Source: Deltaproteobacteria bacterium (lineage in GTDB: Bacteria > Desulfobacterota > Binatia > Binatales > Binataceae). From it: a stretch of 58,448 bases of DNA. The notes beneath the pieces were generated by a model. That model worked only from the letters and a program-made list of their open reading frames with translations. It ran no database searches and was not told the origin of the DNA. Of this stretch, positions 8,281 to 18,038 are shown one piece after another (position 1 is the stretch's first letter; each line of letters begins with the position of its first letter). Position numbers and translations under genes: made by a program. The stretch lies in assembly GCA_019237115.1 (NCBI GenBank), contig JAFAHS010000121.1, forward strand, positions 1 to 58,448, in the 5' to 3' direction.

Positions 8281-10626
8281 TCATTCGGGTCGAGCCGGCA
8301 CCGGTCGGATGTTCTGCCGCTGCCGAATCGAAGCAGCGGGTGTCGATGCCGTACCGGGAACCTGCGCGAGCCATCGATTCAACTGGGTCATCAGGTATTC
8401 GAGGCGCCGCAAGGATTGCAGTTCTGCGAGTATCATCCGCCGCTGTTCAGTCGTCCATGATCGGAGTCGACTGAATTGGTCCTCCTCCAGCCGCCGGGCG
8501 AACTCGTTCAGAGGTCCGGCCATGTTTTGGGCCGAGTGCACTTGAGCAACGGAGCGAGCGGCCTCGGCGGTAGGTGCTCTGGGACCGTTTAAAAGTTCGA
8601 GCCATGATTCCAGTTGGTGGCGAAGAACGGCAAGCGCGTCGGCGCGCTCTCTCTCCGTCACCGGATCAAGTGGAGGCGATGGTGCGACAAGGTGTCCGTG
8701 CGCCATGGTGGACAACCGGTTCGCGATCCGTCGCACGTAGCTGGCCGCCTCGACGATCGCGTTGTGATCGACCCGAGAGGAGCGGCCCTCGACCTGCGCA
8801 TCCTCCGCGACCCCAAGAATTTCGGCCAGGATGCGCATGGTATTCGAGTTTGCTTGCTGAATCCCGTCTTCGGTGGCCGCGGCAGCGCCGCCGGGCATCA
8901 GCGCAAGCGTCTCGCCAATCACCATGCGCAGCCTCGGCAGCAACGAATCCCCCGCATATTCCGGCCACACCATGAAGTCGATCGTTCCCGCGACAAGGGT
9001 GCCCAGCAAAATACTCCAAATCCGCCAAAGTGGCTCATAGATTTCGACCGAGGGGCTCAACCCGGCGAACACCAACGCGAATGTAGTGCCTATCTGTTTT
9101 CCAGCATACGCGATTCGTCCGCTGCCGAGGGCGGAGTATGCCGAGATATAGAAGACAACGAAGACCGCGATCATGTAAGCGGGGAGGGTTTCGAAATTCG
9201 GCGAAACAATCATGATGGTTACCAGCGAAACCGCTCCACCGAGGGTTGCCCCGACGATCCGCAGGATCATCTTGCGCAGTGAAGCACCGTAGGTAGGTAG
9301 TGCGGTTATCAGGACCGTAGTCAGAACGGTAGATAGCTCAGCGCGATGGGCGACCAGGCCGATGGTGTACCCTACCACGATGCACAGACCGACCTTCAGG
9401 GAATAACGAATCGCTGCGGGATCTGGAGGTGCGGTCAGTCGTGGAGTGGGCTTGGCGGGTAAGGCGTCGAGCAGGCGGGGAGGCTCATCGATTAAGCGCT
9501 CCAGGTGCCTGATCATTGCCGCCAGCGAATCGGTAAATGACGCGAAGTCTTCGATCTCCGCGGAACTGGCGGTGCGGACATAGACGGGTCTGACTTGACG
9601 GACACGTGCGCTCAGAGCATCCATCGCGCTCCGCGCGACTATTACCGAGGACGGAGGAGGATTGTCAGGGCCAACCGGAATCTCGGTCGGGAGAGCCGTG
9701 GCGAAGTCGCGCAGCGCGTTAGCGGTCGCTTCCACCGTCGATTCAAGCTCCGACCGCACCATTGATCGAATCTCTCCCCGCACGGCATCGCGTACCGCCA
9801 GGATCGAGCGATCCACTTCGAGAGCGATCCGCGCAACGCGGGTGATAGCTGCCAGCAGGATCGCGCCGCGATGTTCCGATACGCCTTCGGCGACTGCTTG
9901 ATCGAGGAGCGTCAAAAGCGCGGGGAGATCGGAAGTTGGTGGAGGGACGGGCGGACGTCGCGCTCCCGCATGGTCCAGGTAAAATCCCGCAGCTTCGAGA
10001 AATCGCACCCGAGCCCTCGCAACACTGGCTCCCATGGCCTTCATCAGGATGCCTTCGCCGGGGTCCGGCCACAGCCAGTTGTCGAACAGCACCATCACGC
10101 CAAAAGCGATGACGCTTCCGCCGAAGTCGTTGGCCGCATCCCAGCCAATCTGCTGGGGCGCAAACACGACGCCGTAGAAGGTGTTCAGGCAGACGACCTC
10201 GATCAGAAGAAGCGGAGCGCCCAGTTTCCAGACTGTGCCGAGGTAGGTGGAAAATGAAAAAGCCAGGAACACAAACCCGAGCATCAGCCACGGGGTTTCC
10301 GCAAGCGCGCGGGCCATCATCACCGAGCCCGTCAGGCAGACCGCCTCCGCGACGAGAAATGTCAACGCGGTGCGCAAGGACATCATCGGCCCGGCGCCCA
10401 CCAGGAGCCAGACGAGGTAGGTACCGAACTCGCTATGGATGTGACAACTCGCGATGACTCCGGCACCAACCGTCCCGATGGTGCTCAGTCGGAGAGCACT
10501 GCGGAGCTTTCGCGAGTTCGGCGCCAGCTCGCGGGAAAGAAAGGATTCAAGCTGATTGAACCAGCCGACTGGGCGCGCGGTACCACGCTCTCTCTGGGCG
10601 ATACCAACCATGGCGTCACCGATCAA
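8281..10626 (-). CDS. FUSC family transporter (aromatic acid/fusaric acid resistance type)
   Basis: A 781-residue inner-membrane protein built as two homologous halves, each with about five membrane spans followed by a cytoplasmic helical domain. The first half has LLIEVVCLNTFYGVVF, QQIGWDAANDFGGS and the DNWLWPDP boundary motif; the second half has YTIGLVAHRAELSTV, LRKMILRIVGATLGG and FMVWPEYAGDSLLP. These match the MdtO/AaeB-type FUSC family that exports aromatic acids and drugs. Unlike the second FUSC at 24 kb, no adaptor or outer-membrane gene is next to it. The frame is intact, which makes it a useful internal reference for the broken paralogue. Confidence 0.9.
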   Translation of the reverse strand: MIGDAMVGIAQRERGTARPVGWFNQLESFLSRELAPNSRKLRSALRLSTIGTVGAGVIASCHIHSEFGTYLVWLLVGAGPMMSLRTALTFLVAEAVCLTGSVMMARALAETPWLMLGFVFLAFSFSTYLGTVWKLGAPLLLIEVVCLNTFYGVVFAPQQIGWDAANDFGGSVIAFGVMVLFDNWLWPDPGEGILMKAMGASVARARVRFLEAAGFYLDHAGARRPPVPPPTSDLPALLTLLDQAVAEGVSEHRGAILLAAITRVARIALEVDRSILAVRDAVRGEIRSMVRSELESTVEATANALRDFATALPTEIPVGPDNPPPSSVIVARSAMDALSARVRQVRPVYVRTASSAEIEDFASFTDSLAAMIRHLERLIDEPPRLLDALPAKPTPRLTAPPDPAAIRYSLKVGLCIVVGYTIGLVAHRAELSTVLTTVLITALPTYGASLRKMILRIVGATLGGAVSLVTIMIVSPNFETLPAYMIAVFVVFYISAYSALGSGRIAYAGKQIGTTFALVFAGLSPSVEIYEPLWRIWSILLGTLVAGTIDFMVWPEYAGDSLLPRLRMVIGETLALMPGGAAAATEDGIQQANSNTMRILAEILGVAEDAQVEGRSSRVDHNAIVEAASYVRRIANRLSTMAHGHLVAPSPPLDPVTERERADALAVLRHQLESWLELLNGPRAPTAEAARSVAQVHSAQNMAGPLNEFARRLEEDQFSRLRSWTTEQRRMILAELQSLRRLEYLMTQLNRWLAQVPGTASTPAASIRQRQNIRPVPARPE

Positions 10627-10906
10627 CTGCGCACTTCGGTTGTTGCAAGAAGGCTCGCACCGGTCCGCACTCGCGGGTCTGGGGGACTATGCTTGGACCA
10701 GGCACCACGGTCAAGATATTAGCATCGAGCACCCCGGCCGCCCTTTTTCAGCAATGCCGTCGCACGGTGACGTGAAACCCCAGTCACCGCGAGAGCCATA
10801 TCCCGAGCTGGCTCTGGAAGAAAAATCTGGCCTGATTCCCAGGAGCCGTGGTCGCGGGCGGGAGTTCCGCGCGACCTTTGGAGGAAGCTGCAGGTGCGCC
10901 GAGAAG

Positions 10907-11341
10907 TTACCGGTCTTGACGCTCGGCGAGAACCGGGCAGGGAGTGTGGCGGAGTACTTTTTCTGCGATGCTGCCTTCCACCAGTCGAGCCAGCCCGCGC
11001 CGACCGTGCGTCACCATCACTATCAAATCTGCGGGTAACCTCTGGGCGACGTTTACTATTACATCGGCCGGTGGACCCATTTCATCGAGAATCTCCCAAG
11101 GCAGGTCACTCAGATACTGCTTGGCAAGCGGGGTTAGTTTCTCGCGATCGAGACCCTCCTGGCGGGTGATGAGTTCCGCGTACTGCGGCATCCCGCTTAC
11201 GTCGATATCGACCGGCACGATGTGCAGAACAAACACCTTGCCGTTGTTCTGCCTGGCGATGTTTGCGGCCAGTTCGAGGGCTTTCAGGGAGCTCTGGTCG
11301 AAGTCTACGGGGACGAGGATCGATTTGAAAGGAAAGGCCAT
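10907..11341 (-). CDS. Universal stress protein (UspA family)
   Basis: A 144-residue single-domain Usp. It begins FKSILVPVDFDQSS, carries VFVLHIVPVD and ends THGRRGLARLVEGSIAEKVLRHTPCPVL. The nucleotide-binding loop usually reads G-x2-G-x9-G-S; here the first Gly is Val (VTHG-x9-GS), so ATP binding is plausible but not certain. The ATG at 11341 lies 23 bp after the phosphate transporter gene, so they are probably co-transcribed, suggesting a regulatory or stress link to phosphate uptake. Confidence 0.92.
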   Translation of the reverse strand: MAFPFKSILVPVDFDQSSLKALELAANIARQNNGKVFVLHIVPVDIDVSGMPQYAELITRQEGLDREKLTPLAKQYLSDLPWEILDEMGPPADVIVNVAQRLPADLIVMVTHGRRGLARLVEGSIAEKVLRHTPCPVLAERQDR

Positions 11342-11364
11342 ATCTGTTCTCCGGCCAACAGCCT

Positions 11365-12972
11365 CTAGAACACCTGGCGAAACAGCCAGAACAAAAACGC
11401 CGCGAGCATAATCGAAGCCGGCAGCGTGAGAATCCATGCCATCGCGATGTTACGAACGGTGTCAAGTTGAAGACCGGAGCGGTTCGCCATCATCGTGCCG
11501 GCAACTCCCGAGGACAGCACGTGGGTGGTACTGACCGGAAGGCCGTAGTAGTCGGCAGCCGCGATGGTCGCGGCCGCGGTGATTTCGGCGGCGGCTCCCT
11601 GACCGTAGGTCAGGTGATCTTTGCCGATCTTTTCACCGACAGTAACCACAATTCGCTTCCAGCCGACCATGGTGCCAAGCCCGAGGGCCATGGCGACCGC
11701 GACTTTTACCCACCCCGGGATGAACTTGGTCGCGAGGTCGATGTGCCGTTTGTAATTTTCGAGAATTGCCCAGTCTGCCGCGCTAAGCGCTGGAGTCCCC
11801 TGCTTTCTGAGCAACCGCAAGGCTTCACTGGTCAGGTACATGTCATTGCGGAAATTGCGCGCATACTGCGGGGGTACATTCGCCATCGCCTTATAGGTGT
11901 TCAGTTCGTTGGCAATGTCGTTGACGATCTGGCGAAGCGCCAGCATCGTGTCGGGAGTGAATTTCTTGCTCCGGATGTATTCTTGCACAACATCGCGGGG
12001 GTCGCTGATGACCGCGCTGCCGGACACGTACTTGTCCAGGACCCGGTCGGCCTGCGCCGACACAGCCACGAAGTCCATCGTCGCACTTGCAGGAACCGCC
12101 CGATTAAGAGCGTAAGCAGTTGGCACCAGCCCAATTAGAATCAACATGATCAAGCCCATGCCCTTCTGACCGTCATTGGACCCGTGGGCGAAGCTTACCG
12201 CGGTGCAAGTCAGAACGAGCAGCCCGCGAATCCAGAATGGCGGTGGCTCGGTCCCCTCGGGCGCCGTGTAGAGGCGCTTATCGGTAATTATCATTTTGGC
12301 TAGCAGCAGGAGCACCGCGGCCATAACGAAACCGACCAGCGGCGAGACGAGCAAGGACTTGCCGATGTTCGCTGCCTGGTCCCAATCCACTCCACTGGTG
12401 CCGGTCTTCACCGCCATCAATTGGTTGGCGATTCCTACTCCGATGATGGATCCGATCAGGGTATGAGAGCTGGACGCGGGGAGTCCCAGATACCAGGTAC
12501 CCAGGTTCCAGATAATCGCCGCGACCAACAGCGCGAAAACCATTGAGAAACCACCGGCGCTGCCCACCTGCAAAATCAGCTCGACCGGCAGTAGCGATAC
12601 GATGCCGAAGGCTACCGCACCTGTGGAAAGGAGCACCCCGGCGAAGTTGCAGAGCCCCGACCAAGCCACCGCAACATGAGGCTCCAGCGAGTGGGTATAT
12701 ATGACGGTCGCGACCGCGTTGGCGGTGTCGTGGAATCCATTAACAAATTCAAAGCCCAACGCGATCAGCAACGCACCGGCGAGCATAAGGAACGGGCGGA
12801 TACTGGTGGCCTTTTCAATGGAGAGATCGGAACTCAGGTGTTTCGCGACGTAAAACATACCCGCGGCGAGAATGAGGCCAAACACGATCATTCCGGCCGG
12901 GCTAGGCTTCCTGGCGAGTTTTTCGTCGAGCGCGACTTTGGACGGGATCGCAGTTTCGAGGGTGGCTGCCAT
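11365..12972 (-). CDS. pit: Inorganic phosphate transporter, PiT family
   Basis: A 535-residue PiT permease. The duplicated signature is clear: NGFHDTANAVATV in the N-terminal half and AHGSNDGQKGMG in the C-terminal half, together with the paired PASSSHTLIGSIIG and PVSTTHVLSSGVAG loops. A long hydrophilic insert between the halves (around residues 280-410) is typical of bacterial PiT. The start at 12972 has GGAG about eight bases upstream; the open frame extends 63 codons further up without a plausible start. First gene of a two-gene unit with uspA-like downstream. No phoU-like gene is nearby. Confidence 0.93.
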   Translation of the reverse strand: MAATLETAIPSKVALDEKLARKPSPAGMIVFGLILAAGMFYVAKHLSSDLSIEKATSIRPFLMLAGALLIALGFEFVNGFHDTANAVATVIYTHSLEPHVAVAWSGLCNFAGVLLSTGAVAFGIVSLLPVELILQVGSAGGFSMVFALLVAAIIWNLGTWYLGLPASSSHTLIGSIIGVGIANQLMAVKTGTSGVDWDQAANIGKSLLVSPLVGFVMAAVLLLLAKMIITDKRLYTAPEGTEPPPFWIRGLLVLTCTAVSFAHGSNDGQKGMGLIMLILIGLVPTAYALNRAVPASATMDFVAVSAQADRVLDKYVSGSAVISDPRDVVQEYIRSKKFTPDTMLALRQIVNDIANELNTYKAMANVPPQYARNFRNDMYLTSEALRLLRKQGTPALSAADWAILENYKRHIDLATKFIPGWVKVAVAMALGLGTMVGWKRIVVTVGEKIGKDHLTYGQGAAAEITAAATIAAADYYGLPVSTTHVLSSGVAGTMMANRSGLQLDTVRNIAMAWILTLPASIMLAAFLFWLFRQVF

Positions 12973-13512
12973 GGCTTTCTCCGCTTTTCTATCCAGCCTG
13001 CTTTCCGAGAGGCTCTTATACCCCCCGGTTGCATACGACCGGATTGCGGCAATGCTGCTGGATTGTGATCTGGGTACGCAAATTGATGCTTCTCGGCGGT
13101 TCCTGGCATCTAGGCGACGGGAACGTGCCACGGTGCCCTCCGGCGACCGCGTCAACGGCAATCAAAACGGATCGGACAGAGTCCATATGGCGAGGACGCG
13201 CCGGTCGTCCTGGCTGACGGCCAACTGTGTGGGCGGACAAAATTTTAAGGCGCTCTCGCGACGAAGGAGCTGCTCGCTCTTCAGGTGATGAGAGGTTGAT
13301 GTCTGCACACGCTAGACATGGTACACTTCGGGTGTTTCGGCTGGTCGGCAAAAACGGGGGGAAAGATTCTCGCAGTATTTTTTGTAAGGTGGTCGACCGC
13401 CGGCGCTGGAGTGTCGCCGGACGAGCGTGGATCGGTGGGCACTGGTGTCGGCGCGTTACGCCTTGGAGCATTTATTTGACTTAGTCTATCGAGTTAATTA
13501 TCTGTTATTTTG
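12973..13512. other. Divergent intergenic region, 540 bp
   Basis: It separates the leftward pit operon from the rightward TauE/SafE gene. The last 60 bases before 13513 are AT-rich and may hold the exporter promoter. I found no convincing small gene. Confidence 0.35.
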
Positions 13513-14400
13513 ATGGCGAACATTGAAAGCGGCATGTTGGTGCTGTTCGTGGTCGCGCTGTTCGCAGCGACGGTTAACGGTGCGATAGGGTACGGGTTCT
13601 CGTCTCTGACCGTGCCGCTTGCACTTCTCTTCTTCCCTAACAAAGTGCTCAGCCCGGCGCTGGTCCTGGTTGAACTCGCGATAAATTCGTGGGTCGTTGC
13701 GCTCAATCGGGAACGCCTCGCGGCGGCGCGAAAACGCGCGATTCCAATTGTAATTGGTCTCGTTCCGGGCGTACTGACTGGGAGCTACCTACTGACCAGC
13801 GCGGCCCCCGCGGTACTCAAGCTGTGTACCTATATCGTGCTGCTTCCGCTGATCCTCTCGCAGGCGGCAGGCTATCGACGCCCGATCCGGGCCGAGCGGG
13901 CGGCCGGATTGCCGCTCGGGTTCGGGGTGGGAGTCCTGTATTCGACGACGACGATCTCCGGACCTCCGCTCGCGCTGATGTTCAACAACCAGGGCGTCGA
14001 CAAGCACGAATTTCGTGCTGCACTCGGAACCGTGCGTGTGGTCGAAACCGTTATGACCGCGCTGGTTTACTGGGTTCTCGGGCTTTTCAGCTCGCGAAGC
14101 ATGCACCTGGTCGCTCCCGTCGCCCCGGCGGTACTGCTCGGACTCCCGCTCGGCACCTATTTGATCCGACATATTCCGAACGAGACCTTCCGCCGTGTCT
14201 GCATGAGTTTCGATGCCTGGATAGTAGGGTTTGGGCTGGCGCGTACGTTTCTCGAATTGGGGCTGCTCGGCTGGTCGGGAGCCTACAGCATCTGGGGCGC
14301 CGTAGTTCTTTTCGATGTGTACCTTCTTTACCGATATTTCGTGAGGGGTCGCATCGCGTCAAGTGTTGCGGATCCGGCGGCAGGCGCGACCATCGCCTAG
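13513..14400 (+). CDS. TauE/SafE family anion exporter
   Basis: About 295 residues with eight to nine membrane segments. The N-terminal NGAIGYGFSSLTVPL and the matching central LYSTTTISGPPLALMFNNQGV with a following FRAALGTVR are the two repeats of the TauE/SafE (DUF81) family, which moves sulfite, sulfoacetate or other organic anions. ATG at 13513 follows a TTG at 13510; no strong ribosome site separates them. There is no sulfur-metabolism gene beside it, so the substrate is open. Confidence 0.87.
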   Translation: MANIESGMLVLFVVALFAATVNGAIGYGFSSLTVPLALLFFPNKVLSPALVLVELAINSWVVALNRERLAAARKRAIPIVIGLVPGVLTGSYLLTSAAPAVLKLCTYIVLLPLILSQAAGYRRPIRAERAAGLPLGFGVGVLYSTTTISGPPLALMFNNQGVDKHEFRAALGTVRVVETVMTALVYWVLGLFSSRSMHLVAPVAPAVLLGLPLGTYLIRHIPNETFRRVCMSFDAWIVGFGLARTFLELGLLGWSGAYSIWGAVVLFDVYLLYRYFVRGRIASSVADPAAGATIA

Positions 14401-15104
14401 CTGGGCGCACTAAAAATGCCTCGCGTCGCGGATCCCAATATAGCGATGAAGTCGCACGTGTTCGGTTACTTCACGAATTCCAAAGCGCGAAGGTAGCTCC
14501 CTGCGAATTTGCGCGCGCAACCAATAATCGCCGAAAAACCGGGCTTCCGGCATTTTCAAACCGGGGGATACTCGAATGGTATTTAAGTCGGAACAACTGC
14601 GTGGGTTCCACGATGATACCGAGACCAAGCAGTCTTACATCATGGCAGCGGTCGGTCGCGAGGTGGCTGACTTTGATATGTTACGCGAAGACGCAAAGCA
14701 GCTTTATCGGGCAGTGATCGAAAATCTGTTTTGGCGGTACCGTTCAAACCTTATCTCACCTGGAGAGCGCATTCTTTGAGGGCTGCAAGAAGCATTTGGG
14801 CTACGACGCAGTCCATGAACGAGTCCTGATGCGTCGGGGTGCACATCGAAAACGATAAAAGTGCCGGGGCCTTATCTGCCTGCTCCTCTGAACACCTAAG
14901 CCGGCGACATAGCCGGGATGTTCGAAGCCACGCCACAAGCCAAGCGGATCGCGATAAGCCTTGTCGTAGGCTCGCCCCGAGGTGACAGCTTGTGCGTTCC
15001 TCATGATGAGCTGCTAAAACAGGCCAGCTTATTCACCTAGAAGGGAGAGTAGCGGTCTAGAGAGTGAAAAAGGATTTATCGGTCCAAAATTCAGTTTATA
15101 GAAC
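14401..15104. other. Long gene-poor region
   Basis: About 700 bases between the exporter and the HTH gene. One short frame at 14576-14779 is listed separately. The right end becomes strongly AT-rich and leads into a palindromic site. Confidence 0.35.
14576..14779 (+). CDS. Possible small hypothetical protein
   Basis: A 67-residue frame starting ATG after a GGGGGA about eight bases upstream. The sequence (for example REVADFDMLREDAKQLYRAVIENLFWRYRS) has the balanced charge of a real small protein and no matching gene on the other strand. I do not recognise the family. Confidence 0.35.
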   Translation: MVFKSEQLRGFHDDTETKQSYIMAAVGREVADFDMLREDAKQLYRAVIENLFWRYRSNLISPGERIL

Positions 15105-15132
15105 ATTAGACATGATCATATCTAATATTAGA
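15105..15132. promoter_or_regulatory. Palindromic operator-like site upstream of HTH gene
   Basis: A perfect 12-bp palindrome TCTAATATTAGA at 15121-15132 is preceded by another half-site ATTAGA at 15105-15110, giving ATTAGA, TCTAAT, ATTAGA within 28 bases of very AT-rich DNA. It lies about 120 bp before the probable start of the HTH protein. This is the layout of a binding site for a dimeric regulator, perhaps autoregulation; the binder is unknown. Confidence 0.45.
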
Positions 15133-15247
15133 AACATTGACTTTGACATCAAATATAGCTAATGCCAAGCAGCGCGACGCAACGACGCGCCGACGAGCTT
15201 CAAAAAAACCGGCCGGGTGCGAAGTCGTCGAGCGCTCGAAGTTGAAG

Positions 15248-15457
15248 ATGATCGTACCTATGTCGTCAAAAAATCAGGTGCTAACCGCCTTGGAGTTGGC
15301 ACAGTATCTGAGAATTCATCCGACGACTGTTTACAAGCTGGCCAAGAGGGGCGACCTACCAGCTTTCAAAGTCGGGGGCGATTGGCGCTTCAATCGTGCC
15401 TCAATTGAGAAGTGGCTGGAGGGCCGCAAAAACCGATTTCCTGACAACTTTGGTTAG
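15248..15457 (+). CDS. Excisionase-type helix-turn-helix protein
   Basis: About 69 residues from the ATG at 15248 (a second ATG lies at 15260; the frame is open back to 15137). LTALELAQYLRIHPTTVYKLAKRGDLPAFKVGGDWRF followed by RASIEKWLEGRK is the MerR-like winged HTH of the excisionase/BldC class, where the helix reads LRIHPTTVYKLA and the wing is FKVGGDWRF. It stands alone with no recombinase nearby, so a transcriptional role is more likely than excision. It closely resembles the protein at 33469, with the shared LPAF-VG-DWRF wing. It may act on the palindrome at 15105-15132. Confidence 0.8.
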   Translation: MIVPMSSKNQVLTALELAQYLRIHPTTVYKLAKRGDLPAFKVGGDWRFNRASIEKWLEGRKNRFPDNFG

Positions 15458-15903
15458 TCGCTTTGTCGGCGCGGTTCTCGCCACGCCTTGGGAGAAGCAG
15501 CTTCCCTGCGCAGTCCCAGAACAGGTCCTTGTCGCAGGGCAACGCTGCGAACGAACGTTGTTGGATACCGGTTTCTTGGCGTAGGCGTCCTGGTCAGGCT
15601 GCCAAAGCGGTTGAATCGGTCAGGCGGGTTCCGCTCGGGACTCCCGCCGGCATGGCGGGTTGGCGGCCTTTACGGGTAAGGGCCGTGCTGTTGATCACAG
15701 TCGTGCCCTGGCGTCGTCCGCACCCACACACAGGATTGGAGCCGGTCGGGGCGGTTGCGACCAGCGCTACGCAGGAAGGACGCCGACAGCAAGATTTTTA
15801 AGCGCATCTTCGAGCCGGGGCGCGCTCGCGGCGGGAAAAGACTTCTGGCAGGCTCTGGAAGATATGGGGAAGCAGGTAAAGCAGCGAAATATTTGTTCAC
15901 TGC
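15458..15903. other. Intergenic region, no gene seen
   Basis: Open frames on both strands are Arg/Pro/Gly-rich and look like chance. A short hairpin CCCGCC/GGCGGG lies at 15643-15659 but has no T-run. Confidence 0.35.
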
Positions 15904-16347
15904 TCAGCTCCTAAGGTCCACATACCTCGTCTCAACCATGCGTTGTATGACAGCAAAAATCATTGCGGTGGAAACTCCAAACAAAAGCATTCCGTCAGCG
16001 GCCTCGAGCGGACCGAGCAACCTCCAGGCTGACGACATCGCCACATCTCCGTACCCCAGGGTCGTGTAGTTAACGGCCGAGTGATAGTAGGCGACGCCGA
16101 AAGTCGGAAATTCACCCAACACCATGAACAGCAAGGCCCACACGGCCATTTCCACCAGGTGAGCAGACAGGGCGAACGAGATCGCCAGCACGACAATTGG
16201 AAAATCAACCAAGAAGCGCTTGCCAACCCGGCCAAGCCTTCTTTCCCAACGAATGAATCTTATCGTCCCGTTTAGAGCAAGAGCATGGATAATGATGGTC
16301 GCGGCAATAATGCCGACGCCGACCGTCAACGGAACCAGAAACGCCAT
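15904..16347 (-). CDS. Two-TM potassium channel-domain protein
   Basis: A 147-residue membrane protein. Four hydrophobic segments are visible, and the pore region near residue 93 reads NYTTLGYGDVAMS, containing the canonical K+ selectivity filter TxGYGD. A further helix (GMLLFGVSTAMIFAVIQRM) follows, as in ion-channel (Ion_trans_2) proteins. No cytoplasmic RCK domain is present, so it would be a minimal channel. AGGATC lies ahead of the ATG at 16347. Confidence 0.85.
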   Translation of the reverse strand: MAFLVPLTVGVGIIAATIIIHALALNGTIRFIRWERRLGRVGKRFLVDFPIVVLAISFALSAHLVEMAVWALLFMVLGEFPTFGVAYYHSAVNYTTLGYGDVAMSSAWRLLGPLEAADGMLLFGVSTAMIFAVIQRMVETRYVDLRS

Positions 16348-16837
16348 TTGTTGATCCTGCTTTAGTCTCGAGGCACCGAGCCGCTATCCCGCTCACGATA
16401 GTTGGAGTTTTAGACCGCCTTCTCCCGAGCGGACCATCTCCGCCCGACCGGCGACTGCCCACCTCGCGTAGGTAAACCGAGCTGAGCGCCCCTCGAATCC
16501 CGGTGCGGTTCTCTCCGGGTGGCATGGCAAGGCGGAGTGCTGCGACATTCTGCCATCGCCACTGAAATGCGAACTTGTTGGTGCATTCGATTCAGCTCGT
16601 GAGCGACCAACCAAGGCGCTGAGCTTATACCGCAAATGGGTCGATCACCATTAGTCAGCCATGCTAAGGCTGCAATCTGTCACTAGCCGATCCGACAGGG
16701 GTTGCCCTTCAGATCTCACGCGAACCCAGTGATGGTGCAGTCACTGGAGAATTCTCCCGAGCCTGCGACCTTCAAGATGGCTTTACGTGCCAGCAGTCGA
16801 AACCAGCGACTTTCGCCGTCAGAATCGTCGGGTCGGG
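16348..16837. other. Intergenic region
   Basis: No supported gene. An inverted repeat CCAGTGA/TCACTGG lies near 16727-16748, about 90 bases beyond the stop of the leftward phosphatase gene, and could be a weak terminator for it; it has no T-run. Confidence 0.3.
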
Positions 16838-17446
16838 TTAGGTAGCATGGTTCCAGGCGAGATGATGCAGGTCATTCCACAACTGGATTGCAGGCTGCGA
16901 GAGATCGTGCTCGTAGCTGAGTACGCTCAGACTGGCAGTGCTCAGCAGGAAACATTTGCCTGCCCGAGGTTCGAGCCCAAGCCAACGAGCAGTCAGGACC
17001 CGGAGAAAGTGTCCACTCGAAAAAATCAAAACGTCCCGCTGTACCGCGCGCACGCGCTCAACCACACGATCAGCCCGAGCGCCAACCTCCCCGGGCGATT
17101 CCCCGCCAGGGCAACCATCGCGGAAGATCTGCCAGCCGGGGCGCTTGGCGTGGATCTCCGCGGTCCGGAGACCCTCATATTCGCCATAGTTCCATTCCAC
17201 TAGATCGTGGTCGACCTGAGATTGGTCGCCGAAGCCGGCCAGTGCGCAGGTCCGGGCCGCGCGCTGCAAGGGACTCGTGAATATGCGGGCGAATTGACGG
17301 CCTCGAAGCTCTTCCCCGAGCTGACGCGCGGTAAGCTCGCCATGCTTGGTCAGAGGGAGATCGGTCATCCCGGTATGCTGGCCCGAGAGAGTCCATGCAG
17401 TCTCACCGTGTCGTGCGAGGTAAACGACCGGCAGAGTTTCACTCAT
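16838..17446 (-). CDS. Histidine phosphatase family protein
   Basis: A 202-residue member of the phosphoglycerate mutase/acid phosphatase superfamily. The catalytic RHGE is at residues 12-15, R60-region TSPLQRA is present, and the second His lies in FSSGHFLRV. Family members include phosphoglycerate mutase-like, alpha-ribazole and sugar-phosphate phosphatases; the sequence alone does not decide. AGAGGAAGGATGCG immediately precedes the ATG at 17446. Single gene. Confidence 0.92.
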   Translation of the reverse strand: MSETLPVVYLARHGETAWTLSGQHTGMTDLPLTKHGELTARQLGEELRGRQFARIFTSPLQRAARTCALAGFGDQSQVDHDLVEWNYGEYEGLRTAEIHAKRPGWQIFRDGCPGGESPGEVGARADRVVERVRAVQRDVLIFSSGHFLRVLTARWLGLEPRAGKCFLLSTASLSVLSYEHDLSQPAIQLWNDLHHLAWNHAT

Positions 17447-18038
17447 CGCATCCTTCCTCTAAATCGGTGGTCCGTAAGGTCACTGCCAATCGATGATGTC
17501 CTTATGGTCGAGCCGAAGCTCGTTGTGCGCCCCGCGTGAGCGGGCCGCACGCAGAACCTCCGGTTGGCATCCATCACCAGGCTGACCCGGTCTTCCAATT
17601 CTGGATGCTGAGCAGGGCCAGGCTCAACAATTCTCCGTTGGTCGTGGAGCGAGCGCGTGGGCAAGTTGTTCCTCGAGGCAAACCGCCACCGCAGTACTCG
17701 CCGTCATGAATCGCGACGCCGTCCCGCCGTAGCTCCAGATACAGACTAGTGTCTCACTGGAACTGCTCTGTGCCGATCCCCGGAGACTCGAATTAAAAGA
17801 GTCGTAACCTTTTGCGCGCTAGAAAGACGCTGCGGTTGGTGAGGTCTTGCCCCGCCGGAGCGCCTGCAGGGCGACCAAATAGGTTCCTCCTGTGACGCTT
17901 GGTGATGCGTTTCACGTAGAATGCGACGCCGCGCGCAGGAGCCATTGCCCTTGGTCTCGATTGCCTATCAAGGATCGACCTCCATAACCAGGAGGAAGAA
18001 CCCGGAACGCTAGCAATCCGTCGCTGTTCGCTTACTAA
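17447..18038. other. Intergenic region, about 590 bp
   Basis: No gene can be supported. A GC-rich imperfect hairpin (GTGCGCCCCGC with GCGGGCCGCAC) is near 17524-17550. Confidence 0.35.

Noticed and set aside
17443..17664. Minus-strand frame upstream of the histidine phosphatase
   Set aside because: It overlaps the phosphatase start and contains the GC-rich hairpin; no recognisable domain.
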